A DNA stretch of 64,000 nucleotides from Bordetella genomosp. 9 (lineage in GTDB: Bacteria > Pseudomonadota > Gammaproteobacteria > Burkholderiales > Burkholderiaceae_B), in contig NZ_NEVJ01000001.1 of the NCBI RefSeq assembly GCF_002261425.1, positions 682,001 to 746,000 of the forward strand. Reading direction: 5' to 3'. How positions within the stretch are numbered: the first letter of the stretch is position 1; every line of letters begins with the position of its first letter. Under the pieces are notes generated by a model. It worked only from the letters and a program-made list of their open reading frames with translations, made no database searches and was not told the origin of the DNA. Position numbers and translations under genes: made by a program. Positions 45,189 through 53,176 of the stretch are shown here, one piece after another.

Positions 45189-45225
45189 GTTTACTGCCTG
45201 CACCGAGTTTACCGCCTATGTTTCC
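45189..45225. promoter_or_regulatory. GTTTAC/GTTTCC repeats upstream of the XRE-cupin gene
   Basis: GTTTAC at 45189 and 45207 and GTTTCC at 45220 lie in the short gap between the reductase stop and the XRE-cupin start, in the same orientation. They resemble half-sites of the 17-base motif found upstream of the RidA operon and the DJ-1 gene, consistent with autoregulation. Confidence 0.4.
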
Positions 45226-45227
45226 CG

Positions 45228-46178
45228 TCAAAGATCGAGTGTGACGCCGACGCGCGCCCGCGATACGCACAGGGCCATTTTCTCCTGCCGCTGCGAGGCG
45301 TCCAGGAACGCATCGCGGTGCAATACCGTGCCGTCGGTGTAGCCGCATACGCATGCGCCGCACACGCCCATCTCGCAGGAAGAGGGTAGGGCATGGCCCT
45401 GCTGCCGCAGGACGTCCAGCGCCGACCTGTCCGCGGGCACCCGCAGCGTCGCGCCGGTCGACGCGATGCGGATGTCGAATGGCTCGGGCTTGAAGTTTTC
45501 ATCCAGGGTGGCTTCGAACACTTCGAAGTGCACCTGTGATTCGGGCCAATGCGCCGTGGCCTCGCGTACCGCCGCGATCAGGCTGGCGGGCCCGCAGCAA
45601 TAGACATGGGTGTCCTCGGCGGGTTGTCCCAGCGTGCGTGCATCGAAGCGGCAACCGTCCGGATCGCCGCTGAACCAGGTCGCCAGTCCGTCCGTGCCGC
45701 ACAGGCCGCGCAGCATGTCGAGCAGCGGCGCGGCCGTTCGCCGCCGCGCACAGTAATGCAGCAGGAAATCCTGGCCTTGGGCGCGCGCCTGCCAGGCCAG
45801 GGAAACGAAGGGCGTGATGCCGATCCCGCCCGCGACGAAGATATGGCGGCTCGCCTCGGCCGCCAGCGGGAAATTGCTGCGCGGCGCGCTCACGGGCAAC
45901 ACCAGCCCCGGCTCGGCGTGCTCGTGCAGCCAGCGCGATCCGCCCCGTCCGGTATCGCTGCGCTTGACGGCGATCGTGTAGTGCGAAGTCTGGCGCGGAT
46001 CCCCGCAAAGGGAATACTGGCGGATCTTGCCGCCGGGGATATGGACGTCCACATGCGCCCCGGCGGGCGCCGCGGGCAGCGCGGGCCGGGTCGGATGGAC
46101 GAAGCGGATGATCTTGACGCCCGAGGCGTCCTGCGACACCTCCGACACCTGCAGCTTCATGATGATGCGGGCCGACAT
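45228..46178 (-). CDS. VanB/PDR-type ferredoxin-flavin oxidoreductase
   Basis: This 316-residue electron-transfer protein has the flavin-binding RQYSL at 53-57, NAD(P)-binding GGIGITP at 117-123 and a C-terminal plant-type 2Fe-2S domain ligated by C268, C273, C276 and C304. Relatives supply electrons to Rieske oxygenases (VanA, phthalate dioxygenase). No oxygenase is present; the partner directly upstream is a MOSC protein, 11 bases away. ATG at 46178 with GGGAG upstream is preferred over a TTG start five codons earlier. Confidence 0.9.
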   Translation of the reverse strand: MSARIIMKLQVSEVSQDASGVKIIRFVHPTRPALPAAPAGAHVDVHIPGGKIRQYSLCGDPRQTSHYTIAVKRSDTGRGGSRWLHEHAEPGLVLPVSAPRSNFPLAAEASRHIFVAGGIGITPFVSLAWQARAQGQDFLLHYCARRRTAAPLLDMLRGLCGTDGLATWFSGDPDGCRFDARTLGQPAEDTHVYCCGPASLIAAVREATAHWPESQVHFEVFEATLDENFKPEPFDIRIASTGATLRVPADRSALDVLRQQGHALPSSCEMGVCGACVCGYTDGTVLHRDAFLDASQRQEKMALCVSRARVGVTLDL

Positions 46179-46189
46179 GGGGGCTCCCG

Positions 46190-46681
46190 TCAATCCAGCG
46201 GTTCGATGGCATCGCCCGGCGCGATCCAGCCGCCCTGTTCGATGGCGCAGTTCAGTCCGGAGCGGTTGTACAGGGGCAGGTATAGCGGCATGCCGAGCAG
46301 CTCTTCCAGATACTTGCAGGGAAAGTTCATGCGCCCGCCGCGCAGGATGGTGTTGCCCACGCGGAAACGCTTGCCGACCAGATGATCCAGCGGGACGCCG
46401 GTGACCGTCAGGTTGCGGCGGTGCTCCTCGGGCTTGAGGATGATGGGGCCCGCCTGCAGCGGCGGGTCGTTGCGCGCCAGCGCATCCAGCACCTCCGCCG
46501 CGAACAGCGTCACTTCGCGGATGTCCGGCTTGGGCGAGTAAGTGCCCGTGCCCAGGAAATACCGGTCACCGACGATGCCCTTGCCCGCGATGAGTTCGGC
46601 GCGCTGCAGCTCTTCCATTTCGTAGGAAGCCGCCGGGGCGATGTGTATGTGCAGCAGGCGCCCGCCTGTCCATGTCGTCAT
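46190..46681 (-). CDS. MOSC-domain protein
   Basis: This 163-residue stand-alone MOSC domain starts close to a classical GKGIVGDRYF motif (34-43). It has C122 in MNFPCKYLEE, matching the conserved Cys of YiiM/YcbX/mARC proteins that ligates molybdenum cofactor, and a second Cys at 145 in SGLNCAIEQGG. In YcbX and mARC the MOSC unit works with 2Fe-2S/flavin reductases to reduce N-hydroxylated compounds. Here the reductase is encoded next door, suggesting a two-protein version. Confidence 0.87.
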   Translation of the reverse strand: MTTWTGGRLLHIHIAPAASYEMEELQRAELIAGKGIVGDRYFLGTGTYSPKPDIREVTLFAAEVLDALARNDPPLQAGPIILKPEEHRRNLTVTGVPLDHLVGKRFRVGNTILRGGRMNFPCKYLEELLGMPLYLPLYNRSGLNCAIEQGGWIAPGDAIEPLD

Positions 46682-46694
46682 CACCAGGCTCCCT

Positions 46695-47081
46695 TCAGTT
46701 CGATACCGCGGCGATGGCTTCGATTTCGACCAGGACGTCGCGGGGCAGGCGCGCCACTTCGATGGTCGAACGTGCCGGAACGGCGCCCGGGAAAAACGAG
46801 GCATAGACCTCGTTCATCGCGGCAAACTGGTTCATGTCCTTCAGGAAGACGGTCGTCTTGACGACGCTGGCCAGCGAGGCGCCGCCGGCTTGCAGGACGG
46901 CCTGCACATTGGCCAGGGATTGCCGCGTCTGGGCAGGCACCCCGTCCGGGATGGCGCCGGTCGCGGGGTCGATGGGCAACTGGCCCGAGCAGAACACCAG
47001 ATCGTTCAGGCGTACGCCCTGGGCGTATGGACCCACCGCGGCAGGCGCCTCGGTGGTCCGCAGGGGAAGCGGGTGGGTCAT
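46695..47081 (-). CDS. RidA-family enamine/imine deaminase
   Basis: This 128-residue protein is close to canonical RidA: AVGPYAQGVRLNDLVFCSGQLP at the N-terminus and PARSTIEVARLPRDVLVEIEAIA at the C-terminus, with the catalytic Arg in PARST and Glu near the end. It hydrolyses reactive 2-aminoacrylate-type enamines/imines. It heads the RidA-MOSC-reductase run; its promoter region carries the perfect palindrome GTTTCCCAATAGGAAAC. Confidence 0.9.
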   Translation of the reverse strand: MTHPLPLRTTEAPAAVGPYAQGVRLNDLVFCSGQLPIDPATGAIPDGVPAQTRQSLANVQAVLQAGGASLASVVKTTVFLKDMNQFAAMNEVYASFFPGAVPARSTIEVARLPRDVLVEIEAIAAVSN

Positions 47082-47144
47082 GGGCTTGATCCTTGGAGTG
47101 GGTGGATGGGCCGGCACATCCGATACGGCGCCGGATCCCGCAAA

Positions 47145-47161
47145 GTTTCCCAATAGGAAAC
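47145..47161. promoter_or_regulatory. GTTTCC-CAATA-GGAAAC operator upstream of the RidA operon
   Basis: A perfect palindrome (six-base arms, five-base centre) lies 64 bases upstream of the RidA start. On the minus strand a TACACT box precedes it by a few bases, placing the palindrome over the likely transcription start. A near-identical 17-mer occurs at 48748-48764 before the DJ-1-like gene. Confidence 0.65.
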
Positions 47162-47181
47162 ATAAGTGTAGCGGAATTCGC

Positions 47182-48501
47182 TTATTCGTGGCCGATGGGG
47201 TCATCCTTCGTCTCGCGTGCGAACAAGGCGGCGACCAGTGTGATCAATGCCACGCCGATCAGCAGGACGGAGACGCCGGTGGTGCCGCCGAATTTCTCGA
47301 CCAGCAGGGTCGCGAATACCGGGGTCAGGCCGCCGCCGATGGCCGCGGCAACCTGGAAACCGAACGAGGCGCCGGTATAACGTGCGCGCGCGCCGAACAA
47401 TTCCGGAAAGTAGGTCGCTTCGACGCCGAACATCAGTCCCTGTCCCAGTATGAGCCCCATGGCCACGGCGCAGAACACGAGCGTGGGATCGCGCGTATCC
47501 ATCATCCAGAAGAGCGGGAAGGCGAAGACGATGGTGAACGCCGTGCCCATGAAGAACATCGGGCGCCGGCCGATGCGGTCGGACAGGTGTCCGAAGAACG
47601 GAATGGCCGCCACTTCGATGACGGATGCGACCAGGATTGCGTTCAGCATGGTCGAGCGGGACAGGCCCAGGTGCGTGGTGGCATAGACGACCAGGAACAC
47701 CGTGACCAGGTAAACCCAGGAGACCTCGCAGAGCTTGAGCCCGATGGCGACCACGAACTCCCTGCGATTGTTGCCTATCGCTTCCGCCAGCGGGTTGCGC
47801 GCGATTTCGTTGCGCGCCTTCATTTCCAGGAACACCGGGGATTCGCTGACGCGATGCCGGATGAAGGTGCCGATGGCCACCAGTACGATGCTGGCCAGGA
47901 AGGGAACGCGCCAGCCCCAGGACAGCAGCGCCTGTTCGGGCAACGCGGAAATCGCGCTGTAGGCCGCGGTGGAAAGGATCAGGCCGACGGGAAAGCCCGT
48001 CTGCACCAGGCTGCCGCACAGCCCACGCCGATGCGCCGGCGCGTGTTCCACCACCATGAGCGCGGCGCCGCCCCATTCGCCGCCCAGGCCGATGCCCTGG
48101 ACGATGCGCAGCGTGACGAGCAGGATGGGCGCCCAGATACCGATGCTGTCGTAGGTCGGCAGCAGGCCGATGGCGAAGGTGGCCAGGCCCATGATCGCCA
48201 GGGTGAGCAGCAGCATGGACTTGCGGCCCAGCCTGTCGCCCATGTAGCCGAACAAGGCGCCGCCGAAGGGGCGAGCGAAGAATCCGACCGCGGCGCTGCC
48301 CAGCGCGGCCAGGGTACCCAGGAAGGGATCGGCGGCGGGAAAGAAAAGCTTGTTGAACACCAGCGCCGCCGCCGTGCCGTAGATCAGGAAGTCGTACCAC
48401 TCGATGATGGTGCCTATGGAGCTCGCGAAGACGACGCGGTTGAGCTCGGATGAACTGGATGTTTCCTTGGACAAGGATGGGACCGCTGCGATTTGGCTCA
48501 C
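47182..48501 (-). CDS. MFS transporter, metabolite:H+ symporter (MHS) family
   Basis: This 439-residue transporter has 12 helices and MHS signatures: SIGTIIEWYDFLIYGTAAAL near the N-terminus, GYMGDRLGRKSM in loop 2-3 and RIVQGIGLGGEWGGAALMV in TM4-5. These match ProP/ShiA/KgtP-type organic-acid and betaine symporters. A GTG start at 48501 with GGGGAG eight bases upstream fits the family N-terminus. Three GTTTCC repeats lie just upstream, linking it to the RidA and DJ-1 genes. Confidence 0.9.
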   Translation of the reverse strand: MSQIAAVPSLSKETSSSSELNRVVFASSIGTIIEWYDFLIYGTAAALVFNKLFFPAADPFLGTLAALGSAAVGFFARPFGGALFGYMGDRLGRKSMLLLTLAIMGLATFAIGLLPTYDSIGIWAPILLVTLRIVQGIGLGGEWGGAALMVVEHAPAHRRGLCGSLVQTGFPVGLILSTAAYSAISALPEQALLSWGWRVPFLASIVLVAIGTFIRHRVSESPVFLEMKARNEIARNPLAEAIGNNRREFVVAIGLKLCEVSWVYLVTVFLVVYATTHLGLSRSTMLNAILVASVIEVAAIPFFGHLSDRIGRRPMFFMGTAFTIVFAFPLFWMMDTRDPTLVFCAVAMGLILGQGLMFGVEATYFPELFGARARYTGASFGFQVAAAIGGGLTPVFATLLVEKFGGTTGVSVLLIGVALITLVAALFARETKDDPIGHE

Positions 48502-48520
48502 GATGGTGCTCCCCTGGATG

Positions 48521-48548
48521 GTTTCCCAAAAGTTTCCTACAGGTTTCC
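48521..48548. promoter_or_regulatory. Three GTTTCC direct repeats upstream of the MFS gene
   Basis: GTTTCC occurs at 48521, 48532 and 48543, each 11 bases from the last. They lie 20-47 bases upstream of the GTG start. They match the half-site of the palindromes at 47145 and 48748 and so probably bind the same regulator in a different arrangement. Confidence 0.5.
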
Positions 48549-48740
48549 CATTAAGCAATACGCGTGCCAGTTTTCGTGCTCGGGCCAGGCACGGACCGCG
48601 CCAGTGGAACGCGGCCAGTTCCTCGGCGGCCATCTGGATAAAAGGCGTCTATGTGCACGTATCTGGTGCGTCCGCCGCAGCCCACAACGGTGCCTCCTGC
48701 GCGCGGGATGGCCCGGCTGGCGGGCGGGGGAACGGCTGCC

Positions 48741-48764
48741 TATAATTGTTTCCCAATAGAAAAC
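48741..48764 (+). promoter_or_regulatory. TATAAT box overlapping a GTTTCCCAATAGAAAAC operator
   Basis: A consensus -10 box TATAAT (48741-48746) is followed at once by GTTTCC-CAATA-GAAAAC (48748-48764), identical at 16 of 17 positions to the site upstream of RidA. The motif therefore covers the expected transcription start of the DJ-1-like gene, which fits repression. No good -35 box is visible. Confidence 0.6.
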
Positions 48765-48800
48765 CTTGAATCAGCGGGGCATCCCTCGGAGGGCGTAGCC

Positions 48801-49439
48801 ATGGAGCTCAGTTTCCTGCTTTATCCAGGCGTCGAGCCGATCGACCTGGCCGCCATCGGCGTGATATCGATGGCCAGGCGGGTCATTCCGGAAGTTTCCT
48901 ACCAGACGGTGTCGATCGGAAGCGGGCCGGTCGTGCTGGCGAACGGCTTGGCCGTATGTCCGGACCGATCGGTCGCGGACGTGCGGCAGCTGGACGTCTT
49001 GCTCGTCCCCGGCGGCCCGGGCTGGCGGGATGCCGCGGCCGATGCCGGGCTGCTGTCCTTCATCCGTCGCTTCCATGGCCGGTGCACACTGGCGTCCGCC
49101 TGCACCGGCGCCATGATCCTGGCCGCCGCCGGCGTGCTCGATGGGCGCCGCGCGACCACCAAGGTCCAGGTCGTGCCGCCCGAGCAGGTCCCGTTGCAGG
49201 AACTGGCCAGCACCCACCCCGCCATCATGGCCGAGCACGCCCTTCTGGTGGATGACGGCGACGTCATCACCGGCGGCGGCGTCACGCTATGCATCGACCT
49301 GGTTCTCTACCTGCTGGCCCGGCGCTACGGCGAATCCGCCGCCGACGACGTGGCCCGCATCATGGAATACGGCGCCGCCCACGCCGCCAACCGGTGCCGA
49401 TTGCCAGTCGTCTCGGCAAGCTCCCGATCTGACGGCTAG
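48801..49439 (+). CDS. DJ-1/PfpI-family protein, isonitrile-hydratase-like
   Basis: This 212-residue class I glutamine-amidotransferase-like protein has the nucleophile elbow ASACTGAM with C101 and the acid residue E12 in YPGVEPIDL. The sequence order LLVPGGPGW and DDGDVITGGGVTL is typical of InhA-type isonitrile hydratases and of the ThiJ-like part of GlxA regulators, but the AraC-type DNA-binding domain is absent. GGAGGG precedes the ATG. Isonitrile or N-containing substrates would fit its neighbours, but glyoxalase/chaperone-type roles are also possible. Confidence 0.85.
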   Translation: MELSFLLYPGVEPIDLAAIGVISMARRVIPEVSYQTVSIGSGPVVLANGLAVCPDRSVADVRQLDVLLVPGGPGWRDAAADAGLLSFIRRFHGRCTLASACTGAMILAAAGVLDGRRATTKVQVVPPEQVPLQELASTHPAIMAEHALLVDDGDVITGGGVTLCIDLVLYLLARRYGESAADDVARIMEYGAAHAANRCRLPVVSASSRSDG

Positions 49440-49576
49440 TCGGGCGATTGATTGACCCTCAGGCACCTTACTCGTGAAATTTCAAGCTTGGAGCGACTGA
49501 CCGGATGAAATTGAGCGCTCCCCAGCAGCGTCAGCTGTACTCACGCAAGGTGAGTTGCAAATGGTGTCCGGATCTC

Positions 49577-49609
49577 AAAAGGCGCCGATTACCGGCGCCT
49601 TTTGTTTTT
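49577..49609. terminator. Strong bidirectional intrinsic terminator
   Basis: AAAAGGCGCC and its exact complement form a ten-base stem around a seven-base loop. On the plus strand it is followed by a further GTTTTT tail; on the minus strand the stem ends in TTTT. It separates the DJ-1 region from the minus-strand remnant at 49610-49990. Confidence 0.85.
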
Positions 49610-49990
49610 CTATCGGGTGGTGCTGGTGCGTTCGCCCAGATAGACTTTTCCGCACAACAGGTGGAAAGACATCAGTCCCTTCAGGACTGGGGCTCTGCGC
49701 CCGGGATCCTGAGGGTAGGCGCTCTCTACGACGAGATTCAATTCCTGCTTATCTCGAAACCTGCTCCCCGGTCTGCGCATCTCGAAAAAGACATAGTACG
49801 GACCGGCGGGGTCCTCGATCCGTATCGCGTGACACCAATTACGCTCCTGTGCGGTCTCGCGAACCTTTGCTCGTGGATCATTCAGGCCTCCGATCACATA
49901 GGGTAGTCTTTGCGACAGCCGATACCTTATTGATTGGTCAACCCGCTTTAAACGCCTGCACCCCGCATTCGCGGCCGTTCGATGGGGCAT
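49610..49990 (-). pseudogene. Probable gene remnant, unknown family
   Basis: The last 85 or so codons read as a genuine soluble protein (NWCHAIRIEDPAGPYYVFFE, LNLVVESAYPQDPG, MSFHLLCGKVYLGERTS), while the first 40 codons look like noncoding sequence and no ribosome site precedes the first ATG. A frame-shifted ATG with GGAGG upstream lies at about 49883 on the minus strand but closes early. Base composition is lower in G+C than the neighbours. I read it as the 3' end of a horizontally acquired gene that lost its front. The rest of the 627-base gap (49440-50066) shows no other gene. Confidence 0.42.
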
Positions 49991-50066
49991 ATCAGAATTT
50001 TTGATTGGACAGCCCGTCCGGTGGCGGTTTACGGTCCCGGCTATAACAAATGAAGAGGAGACAAAG

Positions 50067-51404
50067 ATGCCGAAATTCCGTCAATGTGCGCTGGCGGCGG
50101 GGCTGGCGCTCGCGCTTCCGCTCGCCGGGGGCGCTGCCTGCGCCGGGACCGTCACCGTCATCACTTCCTTTCCGAAGGACCTGACCCAGGCCTACAAGAC
50201 GGCGTTCGAGAAGGCCCATCCCGGCATCACGCTGGAGTTCCTCAACAAGAACACCGTCGCGGGCCTCGCCTATGTGCGGGAGACTCCCGTGGGCCAGCGG
50301 CCCGACGTGTTCTGGGCCAGCGCGCCGGACGCCTTCGAAGTCCTCAATCGCGACAAGCTGCTGGAACCCGCGAAGGACGTGACCAACCCCAAGGTGCCCG
50401 ACAAGATCGGCAGCTTCCCCATCAACGACCCGGGCGGGATGTACTACGGGCAGGCGCTGGCCGGTTACGGCATCATGTACAACACGCGCTACATCAAGGC
50501 GCACAAATTGGCGCCCCCCAGGCAATGGACCGATCTGCTGGCGCCCGAATGGCTGGGGCACGTGGGCATCACGTCGCCGTCGCGCTCCGGCACCATGCAC
50601 CTGACGGTGGAAACGATCCTGCAGGGCGAAGGCTGGGACAAGGGCTGGAACACCATGTTGCGCATGGCCGGCAACAGCAGCGCCGTGACCGAGCGGTCGT
50701 TCGGCGTGCCCGATGGCGTCAACAACGGCCAGTTCGGCGCGGGTCCGGTGATCGACTTTTTCGGCCTGTCCAGCAAGTTCTCCAAGTTCCCCGTCGATTT
50801 CGTCTACCCGACGGAGACGGCCATCGTGCCGGCCAACATCGCGCTGATCGCGGGCGCCAGGAATACGGCTGAAGCGAAGGAATTCATCAAGTTCGCCCTC
50901 GGTACGGCCGGCCAGGAGGTGCTGCTGGAGCCCAAGATATCGCGCCTGCCTGTCGTTCCCTACAGCGAGCTCAAGGGCAAGATTCCCGCCGGCTATCCCG
51001 ATCCCCTGGAACTCGCCAAGCGCAGCACGGTGCATTTCGACGTGGACCTGTCACAGCAGCGGTATTACCTGGTGCAGTCGCTGTTCGACCAGACCATCAC
51101 CTTCCGCCTGAAGGAATTGCAGCAGGCGACCAAGGCGATTTATGACGCCGAGCGCAAGCTGGGCGACAAGGCCAAGGCCGGCAAGGCGGCGGAACTGCTG
51201 GCGCAGGCACGCAAGCTTGCCTGGTCGCCGCTGGTGACGGCGCAACAGAGCGGCGACGGGCAATTCCTGAAGCTCTTCGCCGGCGACAAGCGCGACAGCG
51301 CCGTCAACCAGAAGATCACCCAACTGGAAGGCGAGTGGAACGGCAAGGCGCGCGCCAACTATGACGAGGCGGTCAAGCTCGCGCAGCAGGCGGCGTCGCA
51401 GTAG
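50067..51404 (+). CDS. ABC transporter periplasmic binding protein (Fe3+/polyamine type)
   Basis: This 445-residue receptor of the FbpA/PotD-related type II group has a signal peptide ending near residue 27 (AACAG). Typical features are VTVITSFPKDLTQAYKTAFE and GQRPDVFWASAPDAFEVL. It is about 100 residues longer than FbpA: after residue 340 a charged, helical extension follows (LKELQQATKAIYDAERKLG and onward). GAGGAG precedes the ATG. No Tyr-rich iron site is obvious, so phosphonate, polyamine or sugar-phosphate ligands are as likely as iron. Confidence 0.88.
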   Translation: MPKFRQCALAAGLALALPLAGGAACAGTVTVITSFPKDLTQAYKTAFEKAHPGITLEFLNKNTVAGLAYVRETPVGQRPDVFWASAPDAFEVLNRDKLLEPAKDVTNPKVPDKIGSFPINDPGGMYYGQALAGYGIMYNTRYIKAHKLAPPRQWTDLLAPEWLGHVGITSPSRSGTMHLTVETILQGEGWDKGWNTMLRMAGNSSAVTERSFGVPDGVNNGQFGAGPVIDFFGLSSKFSKFPVDFVYPTETAIVPANIALIAGARNTAEAKEFIKFALGTAGQEVLLEPKISRLPVVPYSELKGKIPAGYPDPLELAKRSTVHFDVDLSQQRYYLVQSLFDQTITFRLKELQQATKAIYDAERKLGDKAKAGKAAELLAQARKLAWSPLVTAQQSGDGQFLKLFAGDKRDSAVNQKITQLEGEWNGKARANYDEAVKLAQQAASQ

Positions 51405-51424
51405 CGGCTTTTCCGGAGCATCCC

Positions 51425-53176
51425 GTGTCCATCAACTTCGCGTCGAGCAAGGGCCCGGCGGTGACGGCGGCCTGCGTCATCGCTTTTTTGGCCGCCTTCC
51501 TGATCGTGCCCGTGGCGACGGTCTTCCATGCCGCCTTCGTCAACTCGGATGGCAGTTTCACCGGCGGCCATTTCCTGGCGTTCTTCAATCAGCCGCTGAT
51601 GCGGGAGGCTTTCTACAACAGCCTGTACGTCGCGGTATGGGCGACCTTGATCGCGACCCTGCTGGCCGTGCCCCTGGCGTACTTCACGGTGCGCTTCCAG
51701 TTCCGCGGCGCGCTGCTGATCCAGACGCTGGGCATCCTGCCGCTCATCATGCCGCCCTTCGTCGGCGCGGTGGCCATGCAACTGATCTTCGGCCGTTCCG
51801 GCAGCGTCAATCTGTTGCTGGGCGACTGGTTCGACATCAATCTGCCGCTGATGGAAGGACTCAACAGCGTCATTTTCGTCGAGGCGCTGCACTACTTCCC
51901 GTTCATCCTGATGAATCTGGTCGTCGCGCTGCGCAACATCGACGGCGCGATGGAGGAGGCCGCCTTCAACCTGGGCGCGCGCGGGTTCAGGTTGTTCCGC
52001 AGGGTGATCTTCCCGCTGGCCCTGCCGGGCTACGTCGCGGGTGCATCGCTGGTCTTCGTCAAGGTATTCGACGACCTGGGCACCCCGCTGGTCCTGGGCA
52101 CCACCAACATGCTGGCGCCGCAAGCCTATCTGCGCATCACGCAGGTCGGCCTGGAAGACCCCTTGGGCTATGTGATCAGCGTCATCATCATCGCCTTTTC
52201 GATCGCCTCGCTGTGGCTGTCGGCGCGGGTGCTCAAGGGCAGGGACTATTCCACGCTGCAGAAAGGCGGCACCGGCATCCAGAAGCGCCGGCTGCGCCGC
52301 GGCGAAGCCGTGCTGGCCTATGGCTGGATCATCCTCGTGCTGCTGCTGGTCCTGTCGCCGCACATCGGGGTGCTGCTGCTGTCCTTCGCCAGCGTGTGGA
52401 GCTTCGCGCCGCTGCCGGACGGCTATACGCTGGCGCACTATGCCACCGTATTCCAGGACTCCGGCGGCATGATCGCCAACACGCTGCTCTACTGCGGCCT
52501 GGCGGCGGGTGTCGATGTCGTGCTGGGGACCGCGATCGCCTATCTGCTGCTGCGCACGCGCCTGCCCGCCAGGCAATGGCTGGACTGGATGGCATCGGCC
52601 GCGCTGGCGGTGCCGGGCATCGTGCTGGCGATCGGCCTGTTGCGCACCTTCCGCGGCATCGAGCTGCCCTTCATGGCGACGACGTTGACGTCGTCGTGGG
52701 TGGTCATCATGATCGCCTATTCGGTGCGGCGCCTGCCGTATGCGCTGCGGTCCTGCGTGGCGGCGCTGCAGCAGATCAACGTATCGCTGGAAGAAGCCGC
52801 CCAGTCCCTGGGGGCCAACCGCTGGCGCACGCTGCGCAGGGTCGTCGTTCCGTTGATGGCGGGCGGCATGCTGGCCGGGTTCGTGACCAGCTTCATCACC
52901 GCGGCGGTGGAGCTGTCGGCCACCATCATGCTGGTCACCAAGGAAAGCCAGGCGCCGATGAGCTACGGCATCTATCTGTACATGCAAAGCGCGTCCGGGC
53001 GCGGCCCTGGCGCCGCGCTGGGCGTATTGGCGGTGGTCGCCGTGGCGATCGGCACCTATGTCAGCCATCTGCTGGTGGCCCGCACCGGCGCGCGGCGTGC
53101 CCCCGCCCGCATGGACGAATCGCTGGGACTGGACCCCCAGAACGCATCGGCCACGCGCCGGCTGGAGACGACATGA
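51425..53176 (+). CDS. ABC transporter permease, two fused pore domains (FbpB-like)
   Basis: This 583-residue permease has about 12 helices in two homologous halves, each with an EAA loop (EEAAFNLGARGFRLFRRVIFP near 178-198 and EEAAQSLGANRWRTLRRVVVP near 456-476). One gene thus supplies both pore halves. A GTG start at 51425 has CGGAG upstream. Its stop overlaps the ATPase start (ATGA). Confidence 0.9.
   Translation: MSINFASSKGPAVTAACVIAFLAAFLIVPVATVFHAAFVNSDGSFTGGHFLAFFNQPLMREAFYNSLYVAVWATLIATLLAVPLAYFTVRFQFRGALLIQTLGILPLIMPPFVGAVAMQLIFGRSGSVNLLLGDWFDINLPLMEGLNSVIFVEALHYFPFILMNLVVALRNIDGAMEEAAFNLGARGFRLFRRVIFPLALPGYVAGASLVFVKVFDDLGTPLVLGTTNMLAPQAYLRITQVGLEDPLGYVISVIIIAFSIASLWLSARVLKGRDYSTLQKGGTGIQKRRLRRGEAVLAYGWIILVLLLVLSPHIGVLLLSFASVWSFAPLPDGYTLAHYATVFQDSGGMIANTLLYCGLAAGVDVVLGTAIAYLLLRTRLPARQWLDWMASAALAVPGIVLAIGLLRTFRGIELPFMATTLTSSWVVIMIAYSVRRLPYALRSCVAALQQINVSLEEAAQSLGANRWRTLRRVVVPLMAGGMLAGFVTSFITAAVELSATIMLVTKESQAPMSYGIYLYMQSASGRGPGAALGVLAVVAVAIGTYVSHLLVARTGARRAPARMDESLGLDPQNASATRRLETT

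Noticed and set aside
45228..46178. Vanillate demethylase reductase (VanB) as a firm function
   Set aside because: No VanA oxygenase is in the window and the partner is a MOSC protein, so only the reductase family can be stated.
49505..49906. Plus-strand 133-codon frame in the gene-poor gap
   Set aside because: It crosses the strong terminator at 49577-49609 and its product has no protein-like segment.
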